From Clostridia bacterium (GTDB lineage: Bacteria > Bacillota > Clostridia > Oscillospirales > CAG-272): a stretch of DNA of 37,299 nt. Of this stretch, positions 10,242-17,186 are shown in pieces. Every line of letters starts with the position of its first letter. The stretch's first letter is position 1. Below the pieces are notes generated by a model that had not been told where the DNA came from, searched no databases, and saw nothing but the letters and a program-made list of their open reading frames with translations. A program made the position numbers and the translations under genes. The DNA lies in NCBI GenBank assembly GCA_017454525.1, contig JAFTCT010000095.1:1-37299 (forward strand). The letters are read 5' to 3'.

Positions 10242-10949
10242 ATGGGCAAATGTGAATACGCTATGAGCGGCGAAGTACAGAATATGTGCAACGTCACCAA
10301 GGGCTGCGATCACGGTCCGGCGCCCATTCCCGAAGAGGGCAAATGGGTACAGGCGAAACAGATCGGCGATATTTCGGGCTACACGCACGGCGTCGGCTGG
10401 TGCGCACCGCAGCAGGGCGCCTGCAAACTGTCGCTGAACGTCAAGAACGGCGTCATCGAGGAAGCGCTGGTCGAAACGATCGGCTGCTCGGGCATGACCC
10501 ACTCGGCGGCGATGGCGGCGGAGATCCTGCCGGGCAAGACCATCCTGGAAGCGCTGAACACCGATCTTGTGTGCGACGCGATCAACACGGCGATGAGAGA
10601 ACTGTTCCTGCAGATCGTCTACGGCAGAACGCAGTCCGCGTTCTCCGAGGGAGGTCTGGTCATCGGCGCCGGCATGGAGGACCTCGGCAAGGGCGCGCGT
10701 TCGATGGTCGGCACGATGTACGGCACCAAGGCAAAGGGCGTGCGTTATCTCGAAATGACCGAGGGCTACTGCACGAGAATGGCGCTGGACAAGGACGATC
10801 AGGTGATCGGATACGAATTCGTGTCGCTCGGCAAAATGACCGACTTCATCAAGAAGGGTCTGTCCCCCAACGAAGCCTACGAAAAGGCAAAAGGCACCTA
10901 CGGCAGATTCGCCGACGCGGTCAAGTACATTGACCCGCGCAAAGAATGA
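10242..10949 (+). CDS. NifU-like iron-sulfur scaffold family protein (GGGtGRT partner)
   Basis: The 235-residue protein resembles the IscU/NifU N-terminal scaffold fold: a conserved Cys-containing loop (GVGWCAPQQGACKLSL near residue 53), then VETIGCSGMTHSAAMAAEIL, typical of scaffold proteins that hold a nascent cluster on cysteines. Additional cysteines (KCEY, MCNVTKGCDHG) lie at the N-terminus. It starts 10 bases after AAAGGAGA and ends 18 bp before the GGGtGRT gene. This two-gene arrangement is, to my knowledge, a conserved pair in anaerobes, but the pathway is not established. The scaffold role is inference from fold motifs. Confidence 0.75.
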   Translation: MGKCEYAMSGEVQNMCNVTKGCDHGPAPIPEEGKWVQAKQIGDISGYTHGVGWCAPQQGACKLSLNVKNGVIEEALVETIGCSGMTHSAAMAAEILPGKTILEALNTDLVCDAINTAMRELFLQIVYGRTQSAFSEGGLVIGAGMEDLGKGARSMVGTMYGTKAKGVRYLEMTEGYCTRMALDKDDQVIGYEFVSLGKMTDFIKKGLSPNEAYEKAKGTYGRFADAVKYIDPRKE

Positions 10950-10967
10950 GATAAGGAGGGAATGAAA

Positions 10968-11969
10968 ATGGCACTGTTTGAAGGCTATGAAAGAAGAGAA
11001 GCGAAAATTCTCGGCGTACTCAAGGAATACGGCATTTCCTCTATCGAAGAATGCAAAGAGATCTGCGACAGGGCGGGGATCGACCCCTACACCATCACGC
11101 AGGAGACCCAGCCCATCTGCTTCGAGAACGCGAAGTGGGCGTACACCGTAGGCGCGGCGATCGCGCTGAAGACCGGCTGCAAAAAGGCGGCGGACGCGGC
11201 GGCAGCGATCGGCGTGGGACTGCAGTCCTTCTGCATCCCCGGCTCGGTGGCTGAAAACAGAAAAGTGGGCTTGGGACACGGCAACCTCGGCAAGATGCTG
11301 CTCTCGGAAGAAACCGAGTGCTTCTGCTTCCTTGCGGGACATGAGTCCTTCGCGGCGGCGGAAGGCGCGATCAAGATCGCCCTCAACGCCAACAAGGTGC
11401 GCGTGAAACCCCTGCGCGTGATCCTGAACGGGCTCGGCAAGGACGCGGCGTTCATCATTTCGCGCATCAACGGCTTCACCTACGTGCAGACCGAATTCGA
11501 TCCCTACACCGAAACCGTGAAGATCGTGAAGGAGACCCCCTATTCCGAAGGCCCCCGCGCGGCGGTCCGCTGCTACGGCGCGGACAACGTCCCCGAGGGC
11601 GTTGCGATCATGAAGATGGAGAACGTCGGCGTTTCGATCACCGGCAACTCCACCAACCCCACGAGATTCCAGCACCCGGTCGCCGGCACCTATAAGAAAT
11701 GGTGCGTCGAGAACGGCAAGAAGTACTTCTCGGTCGCGTCGGGCGGCGGCACCGGCAGAACCCTGCACCCCGACAATATGGCGGCGGGCCCGAGCAGCTA
11801 CGGCATGACCGATACGATGGGCAGAATGCACAGCGACGCGCAGTTCGCGGGTTCCTCCAGCGTCCCGGCGCACGTCGAGATGATGGGACTTATCGGTATG
11901 GGCAACAACCCGATGGTAGGTGCTACCGTCGCGGTGGCTGTGGCTGTCGAGGAAAGCTTTAAGAAATAA
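10968..11969 (+). CDS. GGGtGRT family protein
   Basis: The product (333 residues from the ATG at 10968, which has AAGGAGG 8 bases upstream; the ATG at 10962 is too close to that site) carries the family-defining motif SGGGTGRTLHPDNMAAGPSS near residue 256. The family is widespread in anaerobes and has no proven function. No signal or membrane segment is present. The C-terminus is GATVAVAVAVEESFKK; this end, and sometimes up to 80 codons before it, is what recurs as fragments through the next 23 kb. This is the only full-length copy in the window and appears intact. Confidence 0.85.
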   Translation: MALFEGYERREAKILGVLKEYGISSIEECKEICDRAGIDPYTITQETQPICFENAKWAYTVGAAIALKTGCKKAADAAAAIGVGLQSFCIPGSVAENRKVGLGHGNLGKMLLSEETECFCFLAGHESFAAAEGAIKIALNANKVRVKPLRVILNGLGKDAAFIISRINGFTYVQTEFDPYTETVKIVKETPYSEGPRAAVRCYGADNVPEGVAIMKMENVGVSITGNSTNPTRFQHPVAGTYKKWCVENGKKYFSVASGGGTGRTLHPDNMAAGPSSYGMTDTMGRMHSDAQFAGSSSVPAHVEMMGLIGMGNNPMVGATVAVAVAVEESFKK

Positions 11970-11985
11970 GATCAACAACAATATA

Positions 11986-12025
11986 GCGGACGCATTATCT
12001 CGCAAATGCGGGATGATGTGTCCGC
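11986..12025 (+). terminator. Resident terminator hairpin of the GGGtGRT gene
   Basis: An 18-bp stem with three G-T pairs and an AAAT loop begins 16 bp after the stop and is followed by CTTTT. Its right arm (GCGGGATGATGTGTCC) is closely related to the hairpins in the repeat tails further right, but the preceding linker differs from theirs. Confidence 0.85.
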
Positions 12026-12065
12026 CTTTTGTAGAACAAGACCATAATTTTAATTCGGGGATAAT

Positions 12066-12746
12066 ATGGAAAGAGAAGAAATTGTTAAAGAGTTGTCCTT
12101 AACCTATAATGATTTGGCAACATACCTGCAAGTAAAGTATGGTATGTCAAAATATGATTATTTTCATACACCAAGCTGTAAGTCAGTAAATAAAAAAGTA
12201 TCAAGGACAAAAGAAGGATTAATGTGTCATCATATTGACGAAAATGTTGGATATAATTTATCGGAACCATCCTGTGCAATTCAGCAACCGTATGTCTATC
12301 AAAAAAAAGAGCGACTGGTGTATTGTAATATTTTGGAGCATTTAATTCTACATTTGAAAATCTGTTCAATGGATAAAGATTTGAGAGTAAATATTGGGGC
12401 AACTATTCTCGCTAATAAAATAAACACCATTTTGTTAACCGACAATACCGAAAACCGCTGGGAATTTAGATGCCTTGAACGAATAAAGGATAATTACTAT
12501 GAATATATTGACGTTTTAAAAGCTTTTTTAGCATTTCTTAGTACTCATTTAAACGATAGTGTTGATTCAAATGATCGAACAAGAAGAACACAGATTATTA
12601 GAATTTACAAACATGCGTTTTCGAAAAACGATTTAGATAGCATAAATATAATTGAACGTGTATATACTGATTTATCATATTATACTGAAACAGAAAGCAT
12701 TATAATGTCCCGCTGCTTCGAGAAAGATTACCAAGAAATAAAATGA
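12066..12746 (+). CDS. AT-rich accessory protein, HNH-nuclease-like (226 aa)
   Basis: Base composition drops sharply here compared with the GC-rich flanks, a sign of recent transfer. No family is certain, but residues ~53-105 contain LMCHHIDE, then YQKKERLVYCNILEHLILHL, matching the spacing of His-His ... Asn ... His ... His in HNH (His-Me finger) endonucleases. The C-terminal half is helical with no motif I recognise. The start has only a weak GGGG site 5 bases upstream. It is the sole gene between the GGGtGRT gene and the first repeat copy. A nuclease role in defence or mobility is inference. Confidence 0.6.
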   Translation: MEREEIVKELSLTYNDLATYLQVKYGMSKYDYFHTPSCKSVNKKVSRTKEGLMCHHIDENVGYNLSEPSCAIQQPYVYQKKERLVYCNILEHLILHLKICSMDKDLRVNIGATILANKINTILLTDNTENRWEFRCLERIKDNYYEYIDVLKAFLAFLSTHLNDSVDSNDRTRRTQIIRIYKHAFSKNDLDSINIIERVYTDLSYYTETESIIMSRCFEKDYQEIK

Positions 12747-12748
12747 AA

Positions 12749-12831
12749 ATGCTGATAACTATAAGAACGAACAGATTTCGGCTTTGGAATACAGCAAGGC
12801 TGTGCTCTATTAAGCGGGATTATCGATAAGC
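12749..12831 (+). other. Short gene-like remnant before repeat copy 1
   Basis: One frame reads NADNYKNEQISALEYSKAVLY then stops (12807-12812 region). It could be the end of a lost gene. It is too short to identify. Confidence 0.25.
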
Positions 12832-12977
12832 ATGGGCAACAACCCGATGGTAGGTGCTACCGTCGCGGTGGCTGTGGCAGTCGAGGAAAGCTTTAAGAAA
12901 TAAGGCTTTTTGAAAGTTTTACAGCAAAAAAAGAGTTGGACACGTCGTTTCGCAGGGATGCGGGATGACGTGTCCAA
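12832..12977 (+). repeat. GGGtGRT 3'-end repeat, copy 1
   Basis: Bases 12832-12903 repeat the last 24 codons of the GGGtGRT gene (MGNNPMVGATVAVAVAV...) with one silent difference. Then follow the tail GGCTTTTTGAAAGTTTTACAG and an 18-bp hairpin (12936-12977, loop AGGGAT). The hairpin has an A run before it and so can also terminate leftward transcripts. Confidence 0.95.
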
Positions 12978-13005
12978 TATGTTTATCAAAAAAGCTTATT
13001 TCTGA

Positions 13006-13059
13006 TTTGTGCCATTATTTGTGACGCCATTTGTGCCATTTATGACACCATTTGTGACA
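13006..13059. promoter_or_regulatory. Cluster of TTTGTGMCA repeats (probable operator)
   Basis: Five copies of TTTGTGACA, TTTGTGCCA or close variants start at 13006, 13018, 13030, 13039 and 13051, directly upstream of the -35 box. Thirty-one bases of this cluster recur in inverted orientation inside the downstream gene at 14236-14266. The layout suggests autoregulation by the encoded DNA-binding protein (inference). Confidence 0.65.
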
Positions 13060-13065
13060 TTCCCG

Positions 13066-13094
13066 TTGACAAAGCCGAGGCGGCGTGATATAAT
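13066..13094 (+). promoter_or_regulatory. Promoter of the AlbA_2 regulator gene
   Basis: TTGACA (13066-13071), 17 bases, TATAAT (13089-13094) with an extended -10 TG. This is a consensus promoter inside the accessory module. Confidence 0.9.
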
Positions 13095-13117
13095 GACGTT
13101 CGAAAAGGAGGCGCTTT

Positions 13118-14455
13118 ATGAATATCGGGAAAGAAAACGAATTCACAGAATTCAAAAAGTCGACGGGTGAAGCGCAAGACGCGATGAAATCGGTTAGTTC
13201 CATCTTAAACAAACACGGTCATGGAGAAATCTATTTCGGCGTTCTGAACGACGGCACTGTTGTGGGACAGCAGGTGTCAGATACTTCACTGAGAGATATT
13301 TCGCGGTTTGTCAGAGAATCTATTGAACCTGCGATTTCTCCGATCGTGAGAGAAGAGTCTTTTGACGGAAAAAACGTTATTCACTTGGTTTTTTCCGGCA
13401 GTCAAAAGCCGTATTCTTCGAAAGGCGTTTATTATATCCGAGTCTCTGACGAAGATTTGATCCTCAAGCAAAACGAACTTTTCAGGATCATGCGCGAAAT
13501 GAGCTACAGCGACGATTGGGAAAACCGTATAACCGACAAAACGCTCGATGATGTCGACGACGATGTTCTGAAAAGGTTTTTTGACTGCGCCAAAAGCTGC
13601 GGGCGTTTGACCGTTGATGCCTACAACAAAGAGGCGCTTCTGAGTTCTCTCGGACTGGCTTTTGACGGAAAAATCAACAACGCATGTTTTTCTCTTTTTG
13701 GAAAAGACGCCGGAATACCGCTGAAACTCGCCAATTTTGCAACGAATGAAAAACTGACTTTTCTTGACTTAAAAGAATTTCACGGCAACATCTATACTTT
13801 GGTTGACGTGGCGATCGAATATATTATGAGCCACATAGATTGGGAGGTGGAAATCGGAAACAGAACAAGACGTGAAATCCCCGAAATACCCGAAAAGGCA
13901 ATCAGAGAAATCGTCGTCAACGCTTTTGCTCACGCAAGATACAGTGATCGTTCGACGGAGCATGAAATCAACATTCACCCCGGAAAAATCGTGATATACA
14001 ACCCCGGTCCTTTCCCGGACAACTTGACGCCTAATGACTATATTGCAACGGATAAGGCTTCGCTGAAAAGAAATCCGCTTATTTTAGATATTCTATTCCG
14101 AAGCAAGGATGTGGAAAAAGAAGGTTCGGGGTTCAAACGCGCTGACCGGCTGCTGAGAGAAAAGAAATTGAAATGGTCTTTTACAAAAGACAGTTACGGC
14201 TTTTACTTTGTTTTCATCCGGGCGGACAAAGCAACTGTCACAAATGGCACAAGTGTTGTCACAAATCAGGAATTATCCGATACCGATTCAAGAATACTTG
14301 GTTTGCTTTCTGAAGATTCCCGATTGACAGTTAAAGAGTTATCCGAGTCAATCGGCAAATCAAGCAGGACAGTATTGAGATCGTTAAAAACATTAACAGA
14401 AAAAGGGTATATTGAAAGAATCGGGAAAACAAAAGGATATTGGAAAATCAAGTGA
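13118..14455 (+). CDS. AlbA_2 (Schlafen-type) ATP-binding regulator with C-terminal HTH
   Basis: The 445-residue protein begins with an AlbA_2 domain (GKENEFTEFKKSTGEAQDAM onward, residues ~4-130), followed by a HATPase_c_4-type region (EIVVNAFAHARYSDRSTEHE and VIYNPGPFPDN near 265-305, GSGFKRADRLL near 340). A linker ATVTNGTSVVTNQ leads to a winged helix-turn-helix (SRLTVKELSESIGKSSRTVL) at the C-terminus. Family members are annotated as transcriptional regulators or RecG-like proteins, and relatives occur in defence islands. AAAGGAGG precedes the ATG. It is lower in GC than the core genes. The linker is encoded by the same motif that forms the putative operator upstream. Confidence 0.88.
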   Translation: MNIGKENEFTEFKKSTGEAQDAMKSVSSILNKHGHGEIYFGVLNDGTVVGQQVSDTSLRDISRFVRESIEPAISPIVREESFDGKNVIHLVFSGSQKPYSSKGVYYIRVSDEDLILKQNELFRIMREMSYSDDWENRITDKTLDDVDDDVLKRFFDCAKSCGRLTVDAYNKEALLSSLGLAFDGKINNACFSLFGKDAGIPLKLANFATNEKLTFLDLKEFHGNIYTLVDVAIEYIMSHIDWEVEIGNRTRREIPEIPEKAIREIVVNAFAHARYSDRSTEHEINIHPGKIVIYNPGPFPDNLTPNDYIATDKASLKRNPLILDILFRSKDVEKEGSGFKRADRLLREKKLKWSFTKDSYGFYFVFIRADKATVTNGTSVVTNQELSDTDSRILGLLSEDSRLTVKELSESIGKSSRTVLRSLKTLTEKGYIERIGKTKGYWKIK

Positions 14456-14502
14456 CCGTCAAGGTTCGGCCGCTCTCAGATATTGTGCTTTACACAATAC
14501 GC

Positions 14503-14714
14503 GGCAACGCCCGCTTCGCCGGCTCGTCCTCCGTCCCTGCGCACGTCGAAATGATGGGACTTATCGGTATGGGCAACAACCCGATGGTAGGTGCTACCGT
14601 CGCGGTGGCTGTCGCGGTCGAGGAAAGCTTTAAGAAATAAGGCTTTTTTGAAAGATTTACAGCAAAAAAGAATCGGACACGTCATTTCGCAGGGATGCGG
14701 GATGACGTGTCCGA
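14503..14714 (+). repeat. GGGtGRT 3'-end repeat, copy 2
   Basis: Codons from NARFAGSSSVPAHVEMMGLI to FKK-stop (14638-14640) match the last ~45 codons of the GGGtGRT gene. The upstream half differs mostly at silent sites, while the part after ATGATGGGA is nearly identical to the resident gene, so the copy is a mosaic. The tail and a perfect hairpin (14673-14714) followed by CTTTTT come next. Confidence 0.95.
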
Positions 14715-14724
14715 CTTTTTGTGA

Positions 14725-14928
14725 TTATGACTTATAAAGTTTGTCGATCGTGCAATTCAGCGCTTCGGCGATGCGCGGCAGGAGAAAGACGTCCGGGTAG
14801 CCCTTTTCCCGCTCCCACTTGCTCACCGTCTGGTGCGTGATACCGAGCAGTTCGGCGAACTGCTTTTGCGTCAGCCCTTGCTGTGCGCGAAACGCCTTGA
14901 TCTTTGCGGCGACGTCAAGAGTTTTCAT
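14725..14928 (-). CDS. XRE-family helix-turn-helix regulator (67 aa)
   Basis: This is a minimal Cro/C1-type DNA-binding protein: KQFAELLGITHQTVSKWERE forms the helix-turn-helix at residues 22-41, followed by the typical ALNCTIDKLYKS end. Its ATG overlaps the TGA of the upstream RRXRR-like gene (ATGA), so it is translationally coupled to it. The stop lies 11 bp from the repeat hairpin, whose A run becomes a T run on this strand and can terminate the transcript. It probably regulates its own operon. Confidence 0.9.
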   Translation of the reverse strand: MKTLDVAAKIKAFRAQQGLTQKQFAELLGITHQTVSKWEREKGYPDVFLLPRIAEALNCTIDKLYKS

Positions 14929-16148
14929 TCTTCGTCGTCCTTATCGTCCTTGCCGTCGGCAAATCTCGCCGTAGTGTCGCCGCGCGTTTTTTCCGCGTAC
15001 GCCCAAAGGAGCGTGTTCAGCAGCGCCGGCTGCTTTTCGACAGGCAACGTTTTGATGTACGCCGTCGTTTCTTCAAGGTACTTTTCCTGCGGGGATTTCA
15101 CGGGACGGTCGGTGAGCTTATCGAGCAGCTTGGTGTAGATCTGCAGCGATTGCGTGTGTGCGTCGTTGAGCTGAACCGTCACGCTCTTGACCGCGTCGAG
15201 GTAGTCTTCGTAGGAGGCGTCGTCCACGTCCTCCGGGGAAACGATGCTGTCGATGACGGTTTTCAGCCTCTCCGTGAAGCTTTTCTCAAGTTCGTCGATC
15301 TTCTGCAGAATGACGAGCGGGCTCAATTCGTCCGAGGCGGGCCGCTCCTGCTTTTGTGAAACGTTGTTCTGCGCGCCGAACGTTTTGGAAAGCTCTGACA
15401 GCTTAGAAAGTTCTGTCAACTTGGAAAGCTCCGACAATTTGGAAAGCTCCGACAAATCGACCGGAACGCCGTTGACATAGATGTGAGAATTCACTGTCTT
15501 TCCTTCGTTCCCGCCCTTCGACTTGCCGTTGATCATCGGCTCGGCGTTGAGGCGCATCTCGTTTTCATCGGAGACGTAAACCTTGCCGTCGGTTCCGACC
15601 GCGGAAAAAGACATCCAGTAGGACTTTCCTTTCTCCGGAACAAAGCGGTTTTCGCCTTCCGCCAAGCACGGCTGGAAGCGGATGATCGCAAGCCCTCTTA
15701 CCGCGCCTTCGTTGTAGATCGTCGACGGGTATAATTTGATCACCCTCGTTTTGTCATAGCAATCGGTGATGAAGATCGTGAATTGCACGTCCTTGCTGTA
15801 AAGCGGAACAACGTTTTTTCCGTTTTCATACTGCGGACAGAAAAGGATCTGCACTTCGCCGTGCCAGTTTTCCATGCCGTTCTGATAGCGCATCAGCTTC
15901 ACTTCCACCGTTTCCGGCGGTTGTGCGACGGTTTCCGCGGTTTTTGTCTCTTCTTCTGCTGTCGGGGTTTGCTCATTCTTTATATCGGTATTCATTTCTA
16001 TATCCTCCGAAAAATCATTTTCCGGCGGACACGCAAGGCATATCGTTGTTTCGTCGATGAAGCGTGCCCTGCCGTTTTTGACCAGCCCCTTCGCCCTTTT
16101 CGGGAAGGTTTTGCCGATCTGTTTTCCGCTTTCATCCAACACGATCAC
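14925..16148 (-). CDS. RRXRR/PLMP-like N-terminal domain protein of unknown function (407 aa)
   Basis: The first 42 residues (VLDESGKQIGKTFPKRAKGL, then KNGRARFIDETTICLACPP) resemble the RRXRR/PLMP domain that opens IscB-type proteins, but no RuvC or HNH domain follows. A low-complexity spacer (~50-80), a beta-rich domain (~80-215), a leucine/serine repeat of five LSELSK-like units (~230-255) and a helical C-terminal part follow. The start is GTG because the frame opens there and the domain begins there; there is no well-placed Shine-Dalgarno (GGGGGAG is 18 bases away). It has a duplicated structured leader and its own promoter, and is coupled to the XRE gene. Confidence 0.65.
   Translation of the reverse strand: MIVLDESGKQIGKTFPKRAKGLVKNGRARFIDETTICLACPPENDFSEDIEMNTDIKNEQTPTAEEETKTAETVAQPPETVEVKLMRYQNGMENWHGEVQILFCPQYENGKNVVPLYSKDVQFTIFITDCYDKTRVIKLYPSTIYNEGAVRGLAIIRFQPCLAEGENRFVPEKGKSYWMSFSAVGTDGKVYVSDENEMRLNAEPMINGKSKGGNEGKTVNSHIYVNGVPVDLSELSKLSELSKLTELSKLSELSKTFGAQNNVSQKQERPASDELSPLVILQKIDELEKSFTERLKTVIDSIVSPEDVDDASYEDYLDAVKSVTVQLNDAHTQSLQIYTKLLDKLTDRPVKSPQEKYLEETTAYIKTLPVEKQPALLNTLLWAYAEKTRGDTTARFADGKDDKDDEE
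15398..15458 (-). repeat. 18-bp tandem repeat inside the RRXRR-like gene
   Basis: Imperfect 18-bp units (GGAAAGCTCCGACAATTT and variants) encode the LSELSK repeats, giving a coiled-coil-like stretch that could vary in copy number by slippage. Confidence 0.7.
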
Positions 16149-16238
16149 GTTTTTTTCTATGGGTATCTCCCCCTTCGTGTGAATTATTCACTTGTTGTAT
16201 CCCGTTTTTTTCTATGGGTGTCGCCCCCTATACAACAA
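16149..16238 (-). promoter_or_regulatory. Duplicated structured 5' leader of the RRXRR-like gene
   Basis: Read on the minus strand, a ~26-base unit (GGGGG, GA, ACCCATAG, A7, CG) occurs twice, at 16228-16203 and 16173-16148. The first unit is enclosed by TTGTTGTAT/ATACAACAA (16238-16230 with 16200-16192), and GTGAATAATTCAC (16191-16179) lies between the units. Each unit can form a GGG-N5-CCC stem. The second unit runs into the GTG start codon. This could be a cis-regulatory RNA or protein-binding site. Confidence 0.55.
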
Positions 16239-16239
16239 A

Positions 16240-16268
16240 ATTTTACCATATGTGTCCCTGCTTGTCAA
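16240..16268 (-). promoter_or_regulatory. Promoter of the RRXRR-like / XRE operon
   Basis: On the minus strand TTGACA (16268-16263), 17 bases, TAAAAT (16245-16240). Transcription would start near 16233, just at the leader hairpin. Confidence 0.75.
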
Positions 16269-16349
16269 GCCAATTCAACGAAAAAGAGAATTGCCGACAG
16301 ATTGCCGAAATCACTTGTCGGTTTGAACCGAACGGGCATCCGTCCGACC

Positions 16350-16477
16350 GTCGGCGCGACCGTCGCGGTGGCTGTCGCGGTTGAGGAAAGCTTTAAGAAA
16401 TAAGGCTTTTTGAAAGTTTTACAGCAAAAAAGAGTTGGACACGTCATTTCGCAGGGATGCGGGATGACGTGTCCGAC
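16350..16477 (+). repeat. GGGtGRT 3'-end repeat, copy 3
   Basis: Encodes VGATVAVAVAVEESFKK then stop (16401-16403), followed by the tail and the hairpin 16434-16477 (loop AGGGAT). Homology to the gene begins at about the GACCGTCGCGG junction. The ~70 bp upstream of it, after the RRXRR promoter, show no gene. Confidence 0.92.
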
Positions 16478-16758
16478 TTGTTTGATCCGGGTCCTGTATG
16501 AAGGTCCGTACAATGCTTACGCCGCGCTTGAAGACGACCCCGATAAAGACCTTTTTCGCCCGCACACCGGGGCCTCGGCTATGCAAAACCCGACGCATCC
16601 TGTTTCACACCCGCTCCCGCCGATATGCTGAGCGACATGTTCCCCGGCTTGTCCGTCGTTGCGCTCGGACTGATCATCCCGCTTGTGATCCTGCTGATCA
16701 AAGACCCCAAAGGCGTGATCAAGAACGCGCTTTTCAAAAAGAAAACGATCGGATCAAA
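16478..16758 (+). pseudogene. Degenerate region with possible membrane-peptide remnant
   Basis: No convincing intact gene. Right after the repeat comes ATCCGGGTCCTGTATGAA, which resembles the sequence in front of the integrase remnant at 28256. Another frame reads LYEGPYNAYAALEDDPDKDL before stopping at 16631. From 16625 a frame MLSDMFPGLSVVALGLIIPL plus VILLIKDPKG has one membrane span, but it runs through the terminator hairpin into the hypA 3' end, so it is probably the end of a decayed membrane protein gene. Confidence 0.35.
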
Positions 16759-16800
16759 ACGCCCCCTGAACGGGAACACCGTTTCAGGGGGACGTTTTTT
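16759..16800. terminator. Bidirectional terminator at the end of the hyp operon
   Basis: CCCCCTGAACGG and CCGTTTCAGGGGG form a strong stem with one bulge. T runs lie on both sides (GTTTTTTG to the right, GTTTTG on the minus strand). It lies immediately behind the hypA stop. Confidence 0.85.
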
Positions 16801-16802
16801 GT

Positions 16803-17186
16803 TTATTCCGACGGATCGGGGCCGCCGCCCGTTGCTTCTTTGAAAAGAGCCTCGATATCTTTGATGATCACCTGATCGCCCGTGAGCAGATAAGTGTCTA
16901 CGCTTCCGCAGTACGGACACTTCTTTCCGTGCTCGGTCGTCCGGTAGGTCCCGCCGCAGCTTTTACAGTAAGTCCTGCCTTCAATGATGATCATTTCAAG
17001 CTCGGCATCCTTCAGATAGTCCGTCTTCTTTTTTGCCCAGTTGAATGCGTCGATGAACAGATCCGGAACGATCGAACTGACCTCTCCGACCTCCATTGTC
17101 ACCTTCATGACTTTTTCGGCGTTGTATTCGGCGGCGGCGGCGTCGGCCTGTTCCAGCACGTTCATCACAATTCCGAGCTCGTGCAT
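16803..17186 (-). CDS. hypA: Nickel metallochaperone HypA
   Basis: HypA passes nickel to NiFe enzymes together with the GTPase HypB. The 127-residue length is slightly above the family norm. The nickel-binding N-terminus MHE is present, and the structural zinc site is complete at C74, C77, C90 and C93 (CKSCG and CPYCG). I chose the ATG at 17186 because MHELG is the functional N-terminus. It overlaps the TAA of the upstream flavoprotein gene by one base, so translation is coupled. It is the last gene of a five-gene minus-strand operon. No hydrogenase gene is nearby, so the nickel target is unknown. Confidence 0.93.
   Translation of the reverse strand: MHELGIVMNVLEQADAAAAEYNAEKVMKVTMEVGEVSSIVPDLFIDAFNWAKKKTDYLKDAELEMIIIEGRTYCKSCGGTYRTTEHGKKCPYCGSVDTYLLTGDQVIIKDIEALFKEATGGGPDPSE

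Noticed and set aside
14925..16148. IscB/IsrB-type RNA-guided nuclease
   Set aside because: Only an RRXRR/PLMP-like N-terminus is present; RuvC and HNH motifs are absent.
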